From positions 124,001 through 188,000 of the forward strand of contig NZ_VXJV01000003.1 in assembly GCF_008692785.1 (NCBI RefSeq): 64,000 nucleotides of DNA, given 5' to 3'. Of this stretch, positions 28,997-40,035 are shown piece by piece; the stretch's first letter is position 1; every line of letters begins with the position of its first letter. The translations under genes and the position numbers were made by a program. The notes beneath the pieces are model-generated. The model was not told the origin of the DNA. It did not search any database and was given only the letters and a program-made list of their open reading frames with translations. Source of the stretch: Salmonella enterica subsp. diarizonae. GTDB lineage: Bacteria; Pseudomonadota; Gammaproteobacteria; Enterobacterales; Enterobacteriaceae.

Positions 28997-30843
28997 TTAT
29001 TGCAACTGCCGGGCACGTAGACCACGGTAAAACGACGTTGCTCCAGGCGATTACCGGGGTCAATGCCAATCGCTTGCCGGAAGAGAAAAAACGCGGGATG
29101 ACTATCGATCTGGGCTACGCCTATTGGCCGCAGCCGGATGGTCGTGTGCTGGGCTTTATCGACGTGCCCGGACATGAAAAATTTCTCTCCAACATGCTGG
29201 CGGGTGTAGGCGGTATCGATCACGCTTTGCTGGTGGTCGCCTGTGATGACGGCGTCATGGCGCAAACGCGCGAGCATTTACAGATCCTGCAACTGACGGG
29301 CAATCCGCAGCTCACCGTCGCGCTGACCAAAGCCGACCGCGTGGACGATGCGCGTATCAGTGAAGTACGTGAAGCGGTACTGGCGACGCTCGACAACTAT
29401 GGTTTCGCCGATGCCGTTTTATTTGTCACCGCCGCCAATGAAGGGCGCGGTATTGCAGAACTTCGCGCCCATTTACAGCAACTTCCCGCACGTTTGCACG
29501 CCGCGCAGCATCGCTTCCGCCTGGCTATCGACCGTGCGTTTACGGTGAAAGGGGCGGGACTGGTGGTGACCGGAACGGCGCTGAGCGGAGCGGTAAAAGT
29601 AGGCGATACGCTATGGTTGACCGGCGTTAACACGCCGATGCGCGTACGAAGCCTACACGCGCAAAATCAGCCCACCGACCATGCGCATGCCGGGCAACGT
29701 ATTGCGCTCAATATTGCGGGCGATGCGGAGAAGGAGCAACTTAACCGCGGTGACTGGCTGCTTGCCGATGCGCCAGCAGGGGAGGCTTTTTCCCGGGTGA
29801 TCGTTTCTTTGGCGCTTCATGCGCCGCTTTCCCAATGGCAACCGCTACATATTCACCATGCCGCCAGCCATGTGACCGGTCGCGTCTCTTTGCTGGAAGG
29901 CGCGCTGGCAGAGCTGATTTTCGATACGCCGCTATGGCTGGCCGATAATGACACACTGGTGCTGCGTGATATTTCCGCGCGCGCCACCCTTGCCGGCGCG
30001 CGCGTGGTGACGCTTAACGCGCCGCGTCGCGGTAAACGTAAGCCAGATTACTTACAGTGGCTTTCAACGCTTGCCGCCGCGCAGGACGATAGCGCGGCGC
30101 TAGCCATTCATCTGGAACGCGGCGCCGTCAACCTGCCGGATTTCGGTTGGGCGCGTCAGCTTAATTCTCTCGGTATGCGTCAGCTTATTGAGCAACATGG
30201 TTTTATCCAGGCCGGAGACAATCTGTTAAGTGCGCCCGTCGCCGCCCGCTGGCAGCGTAAAATTCTCGATACGCTGGCGACTTACCACGAACAGCACCGC
30301 GATGAACCGGGGCCGGGACGCGAGCGTTTACGTCGCATGGCCTTGCCAATGGAGGATGAAGCGCTGGTGCTGATGCTGATCGAGCGGATGCGCGACGATG
30401 ACCTGATTGACAGCCATCACGGTTGGTTGCATTTGCCGGATCATAAAGCGGGATTTAGCGATGAGCAGCAGGCCGTCTGGCAAAAAGTCGAACCGCTATT
30501 TGGCGATGAGCCCTGGTGGGTACGCGATCTGGCGAAAGAGACCGGGACGGAGGAACAATTGATGCGGCAGGCGCTGCGGCAGGCGGCGCAGCAAGGCATC
30601 ATTACCGCGATCGTCAAAGATCGGTACTATCGCAACGATCGGATTGTCGCTTTCGCCAATATGATCCGCGAACTGGATCAAGAAAGAGGATCCACCTGCG
30701 CAGCGGATTTTCGCGACAGGCTGAATGTAGGGCGGAAACTGGCTATTCAGATCCTTGAATATTTTGACCGGATTGGATTTACACGGCGTCGTGGGAATGA
30801 CCATTTATTACGTGATGCGTTATTATTTCCGCAAAAAGAATGA
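28993..30843 (+). CDS. selB: Selenocysteine-specific elongation factor SelB
   Basis: GTPase of 616 residues that delivers selenocysteinyl-tRNA to the ribosome at UGA codons marked by a SECIS hairpin. G1 is [13 protein letters not shown] at about 5-17, G3 is DVPGHEKF near 56, and G4 ALTKADR near 110. Domains II and III follow (about 170-340), and the C-terminal third has the tandem winged helices that bind the SECIS RNA. Co-transcribed with selA. A hairpin terminator is found about 50 bases after the stop. Confidence 0.97.
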   Translation: MIIATAGHVDHGKTTLLQAITGVNANRLPEEKKRGMTIDLGYAYWPQPDGRVLGFIDVPGHEKFLSNMLAGVGGIDHALLVVACDDGVMAQTREHLQILQLTGNPQLTVALTKADRVDDARISEVREAVLATLDNYGFADAVLFVTAANEGRGIAELRAHLQQLPARLHAAQHRFRLAIDRAFTVKGAGLVVTGTALSGAVKVGDTLWLTGVNTPMRVRSLHAQNQPTDHAHAGQRIALNIAGDAEKEQLNRGDWLLADAPAGEAFSRVIVSLALHAPLSQWQPLHIHHAASHVTGRVSLLEGALAELIFDTPLWLADNDTLVLRDISARATLAGARVVTLNAPRRGKRKPDYLQWLSTLAAAQDDSAALAIHLERGAVNLPDFGWARQLNSLGMRQLIEQHGFIQAGDNLLSAPVAARWQRKILDTLATYHEQHRDEPGPGRERLRRMALPMEDEALVLMLIERMRDDDLIDSHHGWLHLPDHKAGFSDEQQAVWQKVEPLFGDEPWWVRDLAKETGTEEQLMRQALRQAAQQGIITAIVKDRYYRNDRIVAFANMIRELDQERGSTCAADFRDRLNVGRKLAIQILEYFDRIGFTRRRGNDHLLRDALLFPQKE

Positions 30844-30893
30844 AATGTTTAAATTAAATAAGAAATGAATCAATACAATTATTGAGTTGATTT

Positions 30894-30934
30894 ATAAAAA
30901 GCACATCAGGAAATGAACCTAATGTGCTTTTTAT
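30894..30934 (+). terminator. Rho-independent terminator after selB
   Basis: ATAAAAAGCACAT (30894-30906) pairs with ATGTGCTTTTTAT (from 30922), with AGG/CCT pairing inside, and the right arm runs into T residues. Confidence 0.85.
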
Positions 30935-31029
30935 TTTTCTGACTTCTTAGAATAGCTATCGTGATCCTATTATCAGGAAAATTTTGCCCGTATTCTTTAC
31001 GCCTTATTCAGGTAATTAAGGACAGTATA

Positions 31030-32181
31030 ATGGCAGCTTCAACGTTTTTTATTCCTTCCGTGAATGTAATTGGTGCCGATTCATTAAAGGACGCAATGAA
31101 TACGATGGCGGAATATGGTTTTCGCCGTACATTAATTGTCACGGATGCCATGCTGGCAAAATTAGGGATGGCGGGCGATATTCAAAAAGCGCTACAGGAA
31201 CGTGATATTTTTAGCGTGATTTATGATGGTACGCAGCCTAACCCTACCACCAGCAATGTGGCAGCCGGGTTGAAGCTTCTGAAAGAAAATGGCTGCGACA
31301 GCGTTATCTCGCTGGGCGGCGGTTCCCCGCACGATTGCGCGAAAGGTATCGCGCTGGTGGCGGCGAATGGCGGCGATATTCGTGACTATGAAGGCGTTGA
31401 CCGCTCCGCGAAACCGCAGTTGCCGATGATTGCGATTAATACGACCGCCGGCACCGCGTCTGAAATGACCCGTTTTTGCATCATCACCGACGAAGAACGA
31501 CATATTAAAATGGCTATCGTCGATAAACACGTTACGCCGCTGCTCTCTGTCAACGACTCCTCTTTAATGGTTGGTATGCCGAAATCCCTGACGGCGGCAA
31601 CCGGTATGGATGCGTTAACTCACGCGATTGAAGCTTATGTTTCCGTTGCGGCAACGCCTATTACCGATGCCTGCGCGCTGAAAGCGGTAACGATGATTGC
31701 GGAAAATCTGATTGTTGCGGTTGAAGAGGGGAGCAATGCCCAGGCGCGTGAAGCGATGGCTTATGCTCAGTTCCTGGCGGGAATAGCGTTTAACAATGCG
31801 TCGCTGGGCTACGTTCATGCTATGGCGCACCAGCTTGGCGGTTTCTACAACCTACCGCACGGCGTATGTAACGCGGTTCTGCTGCCGCATGTGCAGGTAT
31901 TCAACAGCCAGGTAGCGGCGGCTCGCCTGCGTGATTGCGCAGCGGCGATGGGCGTCGATGTATCAGGTATGAGCGAGGCGGAAGGCGCGCAGGCGTGTGT
32001 GGCGGCCATTCGCCAACTATCACAGAAAGTCAACATTCCGGCAGGACTGCGCGAGCTAAACGTGAAGGAAGAGGATATCCCGGTTCTGGCGACCAATGCT
32101 CTTAAAGATGCCTGTGGCCTGACCAACCCGATTCAGGCGACGCACGACGAAATTGTGGAAATTTATCACGCGGCGATGTAA
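31030..32181 (+). CDS. yiaY: Iron-containing alcohol dehydrogenase YiaY
   Basis: Group III iron-dependent alcohol dehydrogenase of 383 residues, probably NAD-linked, cytoplasmic. The nucleotide site is [14 protein letters not shown] near 97. Metal ligands lie in [13 protein letters not shown] near 200 and [16 protein letters not shown] near 265-280. The native alcohol is unknown; the family includes propanediol oxidoreductase FucO. An in-frame ATG 23 codons upstream exists, but the ATG at 31030 follows AAGGA and gives the family N-terminus. Confidence 0.93.
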   Translation: MAASTFFIPSVNVIGADSLKDAMNTMAEYGFRRTLIVTDAMLAKLGMAGDIQKALQERDIFSVIYDGTQPNPTTSNVAAGLKLLKENGCDSVISLGGGSPHDCAKGIALVAANGGDIRDYEGVDRSAKPQLPMIAINTTAGTASEMTRFCIITDEERHIKMAIVDKHVTPLLSVNDSSLMVGMPKSLTAATGMDALTHAIEAYVSVAATPITDACALKAVTMIAENLIVAVEEGSNAQAREAMAYAQFLAGIAFNNASLGYVHAMAHQLGGFYNLPHGVCNAVLLPHVQVFNSQVAAARLRDCAAAMGVDVSGMSEAEGAQACVAAIRQLSQKVNIPAGLRELNVKEEDIPVLATNALKDACGLTNPIQATHDEIVEIYHAAM

Positions 32182-32186
32182 CGCCT

Positions 32187-32248
32187 TTGCCCGGTGGCGC
32201 GGACACTTACCGGGCCTACGTAGACGATGCAGGCCGGATAAGGCGTAA
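32187..32248. repeat. REP pair after yiaY
   Basis: GCCCGGT (32189-32195) with ACCGGGC (32209-32215) forms one palindrome; a second REP half, GCCGGATAAGGCG, follows at about 32232-32244. Lies between the convergent yiaY and the ROK gene. Confidence 0.8.
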
Positions 32249-32252
32249 CACT

Positions 32253-33134
32253 TTAGCTTCGGTCGAGCTTTTGCTGCGCCAGCCAGACGGCGCCCAGCCT
32301 GCCCGCCTGATTTCCCAGTTGGCAGGGCTGAATCGGCACCTGGAGCGCCTCCCACATTTCAAACGTTTCAAGATGCCGCGTCAGGAGCGGGTAGAGCTTT
32401 TCCTGTTCGCTTATTCCTCCGCCGATCAGCACCACGCCCGGATCAAACATAGAGATCACGCTGTAAACGCCGCGTGACAGATAACGCGCCCAGTCATTGA
32501 CCGCCTCACGCAGATGAACATCGGTCGCCATTCGTTCAAAGATCACATCCGCAGGCGGCATCTCTTCGGCGGGCAGCGCCAGAGCCTGGCGGCACGACGC
32601 CATTAATCCGCTGGTTGACGCGATTTTATGCATACTTTCGCCATTGTTCCCGACCGGCATGACGCCGAATTCACCGGCGTGGAAATGCGCACCGCGATAC
32701 AACTCCCGTCCGACGATAATACCGCCGCCAATGCCGGTTCCAATGGTAATGCAGACCAGATTTTCATAATGTTGCCCGGCGCCTCGCCACATTTCGCCCA
32801 GTGCCGCGCAGTTTGCGTCGTTCTCCACGACCAGCGGCAGATCGGTCAGCCCGCTGAACAACTCCATCAGGTTGACGTCATCCAGGTAAGCCAGCGCGCC
32901 CGCTTTTGCCGCATGACCGTTATGGGGATTAATATGGCCAGGGAAACTGACCCCGATTGCCGCAATGTCATAGTCCTGTTGGCAACGCGCCACCACATCC
33001 TGCCATTTGCGGGTAAACGTGGAGGCGTCCTCTGGCGTATCGAATTGATGATGGGTTAATTCTTCGCCGTCACTGTTAATCACGCCATATTTGACGTGAG
33101 TTCCTCCCACATCAATACCGATATATTGCTGCAT
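32253..33134 (-). CDS. ROK-family sugar kinase or regulator-like protein
   Basis: Protein of 293 residues with the ROK fold. The phosphate loop is IGIDVGGTHVKYGV at about 5-18. The catalytic aspartate region is VVENDANCAALGE near 102-113, and the second phosphate loop is ITIGTGIGGGIIVG near 133-146. The usual zinc motif of three cysteines (CGCGRxGCxE) is absent, as in some beta-glucoside and allose-type kinases. There is no DNA-binding helix-turn-helix at the N-terminus, so a kinase is more likely than a repressor. It is alone, divergent from aldB by 168 bases, with no transporter next to it, so the substrate cannot be assigned. Confidence 0.8.
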   Translation of the reverse strand: MQQYIGIDVGGTHVKYGVINSDGEELTHHQFDTPEDASTFTRKWQDVVARCQQDYDIAAIGVSFPGHINPHNGHAAKAGALAYLDDVNLMELFSGLTDLPLVVENDANCAALGEMWRGAGQHYENLVCITIGTGIGGGIIVGRELYRGAHFHAGEFGVMPVGNNGESMHKIASTSGLMASCRQALALPAEEMPPADVIFERMATDVHLREAVNDWARYLSRGVYSVISMFDPGVVLIGGGISEQEKLYPLLTRHLETFEMWEALQVPIQPCQLGNQAGRLGAVWLAQQKLDRS

Positions 33135-33302
33135 AGTGTTCTCCGTACGTTAAACAGGCACCTGTTTAGTATGGCTAAAACCAGACGGAGAAACGTAAAG
33201 GAAAGTAATTCGTGATTGCTGTCGTAAAGCGGGAAACCATTGGCGAAAAATTCACCAGTACCGTCTACCCTTGTGGAGTACCTTTACAATAAGGAGTTGG
33301 TC

Positions 33303-34841
33303 ATGACGAACAATCCCCCTTCAACACGTATTCAGCCAGGTGAATACGGGTACCCACTGAAGTTAAAAGCCCGCTATGACAATTTTATTGGCGGTGACTG
33401 GGTTGCGCCCGCCGACGGCGAATATTATCAGAACCTGACGCCAGTGACCGGCCAGCCGCTATGTGAAGTCGCTTCCTCCGGTAAAAAAGATATCGATTTG
33501 GCGCTCGACGCCGCGCATAAGGCGAAAGATAAGTGGGCGCATACGTCAGTACAAGACCGTGCCGCTATCTTGTTTAAGATCGCCGATCGGATGGAACAAA
33601 ACCTCGAACTGTTGGCGACAGCGGAAACCTGGGATAACGGTAAACCGATTCGTGAAACCAGCGCCGCCGACGTACCGCTGGCGATCGATCATTTCCGCTA
33701 TTTCGCCTCTTGTATACGTGCGCAGGAGGGTGGGATCAGCGAAATTGATAGCGAAACCGTGGCCTACCATTTTCACGAACCGCTTGGTGTCGTGGGGCAG
33801 ATAATCCCATGGAACTTTCCGTTGTTGATGGCAAGCTGGAAAATGGCACCAGCGTTGGCGGCGGGTAACTGCGTGGTGCTTAAACCGGCACGCCTGACGC
33901 CGCTTTCCGTTCTGCTATTAATGGAAGTCATTGGCGATCTGTTACCGCCGGGCGTCGTCAACGTAGTGAACGGCGCGGGCGGCGAGATTGGCGAATATCT
34001 GGCGACCTCGAAACGTATCGCGAAGGTGGCGTTTACCGGCTCGACGGAAGTGGGTCAACAGATCATGCAGTACGCCACGCAGAATATTATTCCGGTGACG
34101 CTGGAGTTAGGAGGTAAATCGCCAAATATCTTCTTTGCTGATGTGATGGATGAGGAAGATGCGTTCTTTGATAAAGCGCTGGAGGGATTTGCCCTGTTTG
34201 CCTTTAACCAGGGCGAGGTGTGTACCTGTCCGAGCCGTGCGCTGGTCCAGGAATCCATCTATGAGCGCTTTATGGAGCGCGCTATTCGCCGGGTGGAGAG
34301 CATCCGCAGCGGGAACCCGCTAGATAGCGATACGCAAATGGGGGCGCAGGTTTCTCACGGCCAGCTTGAGACTATCCTCAATTATATCGATATCGGTAAA
34401 AAAGAGGGGGCTGATATTTTGACCGGCGGACGGCGCAAAGCGCTGGATGGCGAACTTAAAGAAGGCTATTACCTTGAGCCTACTATTCTGTTTGGTAAGA
34501 ATAATATGCGCGTCTTTCAGGAGGAGATCTTTGGCCCGGTGCTGGCGGTAACCACCTTTAAAACCATGGAGGAGGCGCTGGAAATCGCCAACGATACGCA
34601 GTATGGCCTCGGCGCAGGCGTCTGGAGCCGTAATGGTTCGCTGGCGTATAAAATGGGGCGCGGGATTCAGGCCGGGCGCGTATGGACGAACTGCTATCAC
34701 GCCTATCCGGCGCATGCGGCGTTCGGCGGATATAAACAGTCCGGCATTGGCCGTGAGACTCACAAAATGATGCTTGAGCATTATCAGCAGACCAAATGTC
34801 TGTTAGTAAGCTATTCCGATAAGCCGTTGGGACTGTTTTAA
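33303..34841 (+). CDS. aldB: Aldehyde dehydrogenase B
   Basis: NAD(P)-dependent aldehyde dehydrogenase of 512 residues that oxidises short aldehydes such as acetaldehyde. Conserved sites: [20 protein letters not shown] near 170, [10 protein letters not shown] near 245, the glutamate in [11 protein letters not shown] near 270, and the catalytic cysteine in [12 protein letters not shown], Cys307 with a second cysteine two residues on. The ATG at 33303 follows AAGGAG; an upstream in-frame ATG adds 21 residues unlike the family. In E. coli aldB is CRP-activated and Fis-repressed in stationary phase. Confidence 0.95.
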   Translation: MTNNPPSTRIQPGEYGYPLKLKARYDNFIGGDWVAPADGEYYQNLTPVTGQPLCEVASSGKKDIDLALDAAHKAKDKWAHTSVQDRAAILFKIADRMEQNLELLATAETWDNGKPIRETSAADVPLAIDHFRYFASCIRAQEGGISEIDSETVAYHFHEPLGVVGQIIPWNFPLLMASWKMAPALAAGNCVVLKPARLTPLSVLLLMEVIGDLLPPGVVNVVNGAGGEIGEYLATSKRIAKVAFTGSTEVGQQIMQYATQNIIPVTLELGGKSPNIFFADVMDEEDAFFDKALEGFALFAFNQGEVCTCPSRALVQESIYERFMERAIRRVESIRSGNPLDSDTQMGAQVSHGQLETILNYIDIGKKEGADILTGGRRKALDGELKEGYYLEPTILFGKNNMRVFQEEIFGPVLAVTTFKTMEEALEIANDTQYGLGAGVWSRNGSLAYKMGRGIQAGRVWTNCYHAYPAHAAFGGYKQSGIGRETHKMMLEHYQQTKCLLVSYSDKPLGLF

Positions 34842-34847
34842 CTAATG

Positions 34848-34875
34848 GGTAGGCAGCTACATGCTGCCTACCTTT
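34848..34875 (+). terminator. Hairpin after aldB
   Basis: A perfect 10-base stem, GGTAGGCAGC (34848-34857) with GCTGCCTACC (34863-34872), closes a five-base loop and is followed by only three T residues. Probably the aldB terminator. Confidence 0.7.
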
Positions 34876-34885
34876 GGCGTAGTTC

Positions 34886-34924
34886 CGTAGGCCGGATAAG
34901 ACGGGGGAGCTGCGCCATCCGGCA
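34886..34924. repeat. REP element between aldB and the GH127 gene
   Basis: GCCGGAT (34891-34897) pairs with ATCCGGC (34917-34923). Sits between the convergent 3' ends. Confidence 0.75.
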
Positions 34925-34929
34925 CAGTA

Positions 34930-36885
34930 TTATAGTTCGTTAACCCAGACGCGCATTTCGCCTTCGCCGCGGTTCGCCCAGCTAAACCAGGGAATAAATG
35001 TCAGCGTATGCGGCTGCGCTGTGCCTGGCGCGGCATCGAAATGCCATAACGCTTGCGGCGGCGTTTCTGTCATACCCTGTCTCACGCCTTCCGCCTGAAT
35101 CAACATCTGATGAGCGAACAGCCCCTTGCCTTCAAATGCGTGAAATTTGCTCTCTTTCGCTAACCAGAGATTATGTAATGCCTCGCCATTATCGGCCTGT
35201 TCAAGACAATAGATGAGCGGTCCGCGCTGAACTGCCACCCTGCCCGCAACGTGACGTACTCGCGGGTTGCCATACACGCGGCGCACCGGCATCGGCAAGG
35301 TTAGTGCGATAGTATCTCCTTCTTGCCAGTCACGGTGGATATGCAGATAGCCTTTGCGAATATCCTGTGTCGCTGGCTGACCATTGACCTCTACCTGCGG
35401 TTGTGGGCACCACTCCGGCAGACGCAGCGCAAGGGTATGGCGTAGCGGCTGCGATGATTCAATAGTGATTGTGATCTGCTCATGCCAGGGATAATTTCCG
35501 CTGATGCGCAGTTTTAACGCGCCATTTTCCAGCGGGATTTCCACACTATTGCCCACATACATATTGATGTAAAGCGCCTCGTTGCGCGGCGTATAGAGAT
35601 AATGGCCGAGAGAAGCCAGGACGCGGGCAATATTCGGCGGACAGCAGGCACAGCCAAACCAGCGCTGGCGAACGGGTTTCACATGGTCGTAGATGTGATT
35701 GAATTTTAAGGTTTTCGGATGCGCTTCCAGCGGGTTGACGTAGAAGAAATGCTTGCCGTCAAGCGCCATACCGCCGAGTACTGTGTTATACAGCGCGCGT
35801 TCCATCACATCGGCATAGCGGCTGTCGGCTTCCATCTCTAGCATCCGACGAGCGAACATCATCAGGCCGATAGACGCGCAACTCTCGGCATACACGGTGT
35901 CGTTGGGCAGGTCATAATCGCTGCTAAACGCTTCGCCGCTGCTTTGCGAGCCGATCCCGCCGGTAACATAGAGCTGACGCTGAGCCATATTATTCCACAG
36001 GCGCAGGCAGGTCTGGCGTTTGTCTTCGTCCTGACTTAGCCGCGCCAGGTGTGCTACGCCAGCCATGAGATAGACAAAACGGACGGCGTGTCCCGTGGCC
36101 GTTTGCTGGGCGGATAAGGGTAGATGCGCCTGACTGTAAGCTTTGTCTTTCACCATCCAGGCTGGGCCATAGGTGTGCCAGTAAGAGGCTTTCCCTCGCT
36201 TTTCGTACTCTTCATCATAGTAGTGCGGCTGCGTGCCGCGCTGCTCGACAAAATAGTTCGCCAGCGCCATATAGCGTGGCTGTTGAGTGATTTCATAGAG
36301 GCGCATCAGCGCCAGTTCAATTTCCGGGTGGCCGGGATACCCGTGAAGCTGATTTTCTCCGGGACCAAAAACGCTATCGATATGATCCGCCAGACGGCAC
36401 ACAACCTCTAACAGGCGGCGTTTACCCGTGGCCCGAAAGAAGGCCACGCCCGCTTCGATCATATGTCCGGCGCAATAGAGTTCATGGCATTCCGCCAGAT
36501 TGCTCCAACGCTCCTGCGGCGCTTTGACCGTAAAATATGTATTGAGATAACCGTCGGCACACTGGGCGGTGGCAACCAGTTCAATCACGTCGTCAGCCGT
36601 TTTTTCCAGTTCAGAGTCAGGCTTCTGACACAGCGACCAGGCTACCGCTTCCAACCATTTGGCGACGTCGCTGTCCTGAAAAACCATGCCGTAAAACTCC
36701 CCGGACTGGCGTTTTGCGGCGATGCGGAAATTCTCTATCGCGTGGCTGGGATCGGCTTCGGTAATCCGACCATTGAGTGCATCCCATTGATAAGGAATGA
36801 CAACGTCGCGGACTAATCGCTGATATTGTCCGAGAAACGGATCGCTAACCGTAAGTTTATGCAGGTCGACTTCCGCTACGTTCAT
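34930..36885 (-). CDS. GH127-family glycoside hydrolase, probable beta-L-arabinofuranosidase
   Basis: Protein of 651 residues, no signal peptide, so cytoplasmic. It matches the GH127 family of beta-L-arabinofuranosidases. The zinc-thiolate active site known from Bifidobacterium HypBA1 is visible: acid/base-region Glu318 (GEAF), then Glu334 and Cys336 in YAESCASIG, and Cys414-Cys415 in FGCACCPPN, of which one is the likely nucleophile. An (alpha/alpha)6 barrel (about 1-420) is followed by beta-sandwich domains. ATG at 36885 is chosen over 36909 because AAGGA sits 7 bases before it, overlapping the stop of the transporter gene. The exact sugar is inferred from family. Confidence 0.87.
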   Translation of the reverse strand: MNVAEVDLHKLTVSDPFLGQYQRLVRDVVIPYQWDALNGRITEADPSHAIENFRIAAKRQSGEFYGMVFQDSDVAKWLEAVAWSLCQKPDSELEKTADDVIELVATAQCADGYLNTYFTVKAPQERWSNLAECHELYCAGHMIEAGVAFFRATGKRRLLEVVCRLADHIDSVFGPGENQLHGYPGHPEIELALMRLYEITQQPRYMALANYFVEQRGTQPHYYDEEYEKRGKASYWHTYGPAWMVKDKAYSQAHLPLSAQQTATGHAVRFVYLMAGVAHLARLSQDEDKRQTCLRLWNNMAQRQLYVTGGIGSQSSGEAFSSDYDLPNDTVYAESCASIGLMMFARRMLEMEADSRYADVMERALYNTVLGGMALDGKHFFYVNPLEAHPKTLKFNHIYDHVKPVRQRWFGCACCPPNIARVLASLGHYLYTPRNEALYINMYVGNSVEIPLENGALKLRISGNYPWHEQITITIESSQPLRHTLALRLPEWCPQPQVEVNGQPATQDIRKGYLHIHRDWQEGDTIALTLPMPVRRVYGNPRVRHVAGRVAVQRGPLIYCLEQADNGEALHNLWLAKESKFHAFEGKGLFAHQMLIQAEGVRQGMTETPPQALWHFDAAPGTAQPHTLTFIPWFSWANRGEGEMRVWVNEL

Positions 36886-36895
36886 GGTGTTTTCC

Positions 36896-38296
36896 TTAAA
36901 GCTGTACATGACGCTGACGCAGATCGGTAGCGATGCGCGACATCATAGGGTTATTGAGTTTGCAGATACGGATAGCCAGAGCCAGCAGCAGATGAAACAG
37001 CGCAGGTAGCAGGGTTTCCATTGCCGTAATACCGTTTAACGAGGCAGGCGTTTGGTTGCTCGCACCAGGATGATAGGCGACAAAAATAAACAGCAGGCTG
37101 ATGATTCCGGCGCTGGAGGCCCAGGCCAACTTGATGAAAAACAGGTTAAACGCGAAGTTCATACCGGACGAGCGCACGCTGGTTTTCCACTCGCCGTAAT
37201 CATCGGCAAAGGCCATCAATGAAAAGTGAAGCGGCAATGTAAAGCCCAGAATAATGCCGTTGCCGAGAATTACCGCCAGCCATAAAGCCTGATAAGCCGG
37301 GCCGACAGGCAGAAACCACATAGCGATAGCCAGCGTCGCCAGTACCAGGTTAGTACGGTAATACAGTTTCACCGTATCTATCCGCCGTGTTAGCGGGCTG
37401 ACAATCACCGAACCGAGGATTGACGCGAAGGTGACCATCGTAAAAAACAGCGAGGTATACGCTGTGCTGCCTTCCAGCACGTAAGTAATAAAATACATGT
37501 ATCCGCTGCCGCGAATGTTAAAGACGTTAATCAACAGGAAGGACATCACCAGCATTAGTAGCAGTTGGTCATTTTTACGCAGCCCGGCAAGGTGTTCACG
37601 CAGGGTGAATTTCCCCATCATGGCCAGTGGGACGCGCTCGCGAACCCAAAAAAAACAGCACAGAAACATTATGACCGCGATGGCGCAGAGCACGCCGACG
37701 CCCCATTGATAGCCCTGCGCAGCATTGCCCTGGCCCAAAAAATCCACCATCCAGGGCAATCCGACCGAGACGAGAAATCCGGCGACGCCGCACAGAACAA
37801 AGCGCCAGGACTGGCAGGCGATGACTTCCTCATGGCGGGTGGTCATGGTATTGATCAGCGCGCAATACGGTACGTTGATCGCGGTATAACCCACGGAAAG
37901 TAGTAGATAAGTTCCGAATGCCCAGGTGATTTTTACGCCCATACCGGCATCCGGAACGGTAAAAGTCAGTACGCCGATAATGCCGATGGGAATCGCTATC
38001 CATAGCTGCCACGGGCGAAAACGTCCCCAGCGGCTTTGCGTACGGTCGGTGATGATGCCCATAACCGGATCGGAAATCGCGTCGAATACGCGTAGGGCGA
38101 TGAATAACGTGCCGACCAATGCAGGCGTCAGGCCGAAGACATCAGTATAAAAAAAGGTGAGAAAGTTCATGATTAGGCAGGTGATGACGGTGCCACCGGC
38201 ATCGCCAAGACCATAACCTATTTTTTCGCGTATGGATAACGTCTGCCGGGCTTTATCCTGCGCGATATCAGTCGTTGTAATCAGTGTAGAGGTCAT
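36896..38296 (-). CDS. GPH-family sugar:cation symporter
   Basis: Polytopic protein of 466 residues with about 12 hydrophobic spans, of the glycoside-pentoside-hexuronide symporter family (relatives MelB, XynP/YicJ). Family marks: [13 protein letters not shown] near residue 27, [25 protein letters not shown] near 70-95. It most likely brings in the glycoside that the next gene, GH127, cleaves; the two overlap at the ribosome site level and form one operon. Divergent from an AraC-type regulator across 224 bases. Confidence 0.88.
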   Translation of the reverse strand: MTSTLITTTDIAQDKARQTLSIREKIGYGLGDAGGTVITCLIMNFLTFFYTDVFGLTPALVGTLFIALRVFDAISDPVMGIITDRTQSRWGRFRPWQLWIAIPIGIIGVLTFTVPDAGMGVKITWAFGTYLLLSVGYTAINVPYCALINTMTTRHEEVIACQSWRFVLCGVAGFLVSVGLPWMVDFLGQGNAAQGYQWGVGVLCAIAVIMFLCCFFWVRERVPLAMMGKFTLREHLAGLRKNDQLLLMLVMSFLLINVFNIRGSGYMYFITYVLEGSTAYTSLFFTMVTFASILGSVIVSPLTRRIDTVKLYYRTNLVLATLAIAMWFLPVGPAYQALWLAVILGNGIILGFTLPLHFSLMAFADDYGEWKTSVRSSGMNFAFNLFFIKLAWASSAGIISLLFIFVAYHPGASNQTPASLNGITAMETLLPALFHLLLALAIRICKLNNPMMSRIATDLRQRHVQL

Positions 38297-38520
38297 GGAA
38301 ATTCCTCATTCAGGAAAGAGGGTTTTTGTTGTAACTGTCATGACCTGATTCATTCTGCCTGGAATATGTTCTGTAACAAGGCGATAAATGAGTAAAAAAA
38401 GAGGACGATTCCGACCTATTCTGGAAAGTGTGAACCAGGTCCGGTGAATTTTAATTTTTCGGTTAATAATCAGTAAATAAGCTAATTTTAAGCGGAAACT
38501 AAGCGGGAAATTCCATAACT

Positions 38521-39339
38521 ATGCTTGAATTATCCATGACGCTTCCGATTTACGTTCAGAACGGGGGATTATTTATTTCCCGAGGAAAGGGGCGTCATCC
38601 GGCCCGTAGCCTGGATTCCTGGGAGATTATTTTTGTTGAAAAAGGAACATTAAAGATTCAGGAGGAAGCGCAGCTTTTTTGCATCAATGCCGGGGAAAGT
38701 TTGTTGCTTTGGCCGCATCGTCGACATGTTGGCGTCGAAGATTTTCCTGCTGACCTCAAATTTTACTGGTTACATTTTGAGGTTAAAATGGCGGATAACG
38801 ATCCGCGTGCCTTAACGCAAATCTCCGTACCACAGCACGCCAGAGTAGCGGACCCGCAGGCTCTGATGGCGCTGTTTCGCCAGTTTATGATTGAACAGGA
38901 GAAGTTCCAGCATAGCCCGGCATTGGAACTGATCGTTTTGCTGATTTTACAGCAGATGACCTGCGATATTCCTCGGTATGATGACCACAATGAAGCTGGT
39001 GTGTCGTTGGCGTGGAAAGCGCAGCAACTGATTCGTACCCGTTATCATTTGCCGCTTTCAACGGCGCTACTGGCGAAAGCGCTGCATTGTAATGCAGATT
39101 ATCTTGGGCGTGTTTACTGTCGCATCTTCCATCTAACCTTAACTGATGCGATTCATCGTCAGCGCGTGCGGGAGGCGGAGAAACGGCTCATCAGCGATGC
39201 GCGTTCGCTTAAAGAAGTCGCGGAATTATGCGGATTTAACGACGTGGGTTATTTTCGCAAAATTTTCCGTAAGTATACCGGCTTGACACCCGCCGCCTGG
39301 AAGCGGCGGTACTGTAAGGAACACATTAATTCGGCCTGA
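38521..39339 (+). CDS. AraC-family transcriptional regulator of the GH127 locus
   Basis: Regulator of 272 residues. An N-terminal cupin-type sensing domain (about 10-120: WEIIFVEKGTLKI, GESLLLWPHRRHVG) is followed by two helix-turn-helices (about 165-265: STALLAKALHCNADYLGRVYCRIF, SLKEVAELCGFNDVGYFRKIFRKYTGLTP). Divergent position points to control of the transporter-GH127 operon by its sugar; this is inference. A near-repeat of TAAGCGGAAA at 38489-38498 and 38500-38510 lies just before the start. It converges on sgbE with no gap. Confidence 0.87.
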   Translation: MLELSMTLPIYVQNGGLFISRGKGRHPARSLDSWEIIFVEKGTLKIQEEAQLFCINAGESLLLWPHRRHVGVEDFPADLKFYWLHFEVKMADNDPRALTQISVPQHARVADPQALMALFRQFMIEQEKFQHSPALELIVLLILQQMTCDIPRYDDHNEAGVSLAWKAQQLIRTRYHLPLSTALLAKALHCNADYLGRVYCRIFHLTLTDAIHRQRVREAEKRLISDARSLKEVAELCGFNDVGYFRKIFRKYTGLTPAAWKRRYCKEHINSA

Positions 39340-40035
39340 TTACTGCCCGTAATAGGCAGTCGCGCCGTGTTTGCGCAGATAATGTTTATCGAGCAATTCC
39401 GGTTGCATATCAGGAAGCTGCGGGGCTAACTGGCGCGAGAATAGCCCCATGTAAGCGCACTCCTCAAGCACCACGGCGTTATGTACCGCCTCAGCCGCGT
39501 CTTTACCCCAGCAAAATGGGCCGTGGGAATGCACGAATACCGCCGGGATTTGTGCCGGGTCCAGGCCGCGCTCTTCAAAGGTTTTAATAATCACTTCCCC
39601 GGTCTGATACTCGTATTCGCCATTGATTTCGTCCTGCGTCATCGGACGAGTGCAGGGAATAGCGCCGTAAAAATAGTCGGCATGTGTGGTGCCCCAGGCA
39701 GGCAGATCCAGACCGGCCTGCGCCCAAATTGTCGCGTGGCGAGAATGGGTATGTACGATCCCGCCGATTTGCGGGAAGCGGCGATAGAGCGCCAGATGCG
39801 TCGGCGTATCGGACGACGGTTTTTTGCTGCCTTCTATGACTTTACCACTGGCGATTTCCACGACCACCATATCGTCGGCGGTCATCACGTCGTATTCGAC
39901 GCCGGAAGGTTTGATCACCATAAGCTTGCGCGTTTCGTCTATCGCACTGACGTTGCCCCAGGTAAACGTCACCAGATGATGTGTCGGAAGCGCCAGATTT
40001 GCCGCCAGCACCTCCGCCTTGAGTTGTTCTAACAT
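39340..40035 (-). CDS. sgbE: L-ribulose-5-phosphate 4-epimerase SgbE
   Basis: Class II aldolase-type epimerase of 231 residues that converts L-ribulose 5-phosphate to D-xylulose 5-phosphate, the exit to the pentose phosphate pathway. Metal ligands: His95 and His97 in [10 protein letters not shown], and the later histidine in [14 protein letters not shown] at 40035 follows a very strong GGAGG site and overlaps the sgbU stop by seven bases; upstream starts add 29 unrelated residues. Last gene of the yiaK-to-sgbE operon. Paralogue of AraD and UlaF. Confidence 0.93.
   Translation of the reverse strand: MLEQLKAEVLAANLALPTHHLVTFTWGNVSAIDETRKLMVIKPSGVEYDVMTADDMVVVEIASGKVIEGSKKPSSDTPTHLALYRRFPQIGGIVHTHSRHATIWAQAGLDLPAWGTTHADYFYGAIPCTRPMTQDEINGEYEYQTGEVIIKTFEERGLDPAQIPAVFVHSHGPFCWGKDAAEAVHNAVVLEECAYMGLFSRQLAPQLPDMQPELLDKHYLRKHGATAYYGQ

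Noticed and set aside
38489-38510. Direct repeat as AraC-type operator
   Set aside because: The two near-repeats lie just before the start codon and include the likely ribosome site, so the similarity may be chance.
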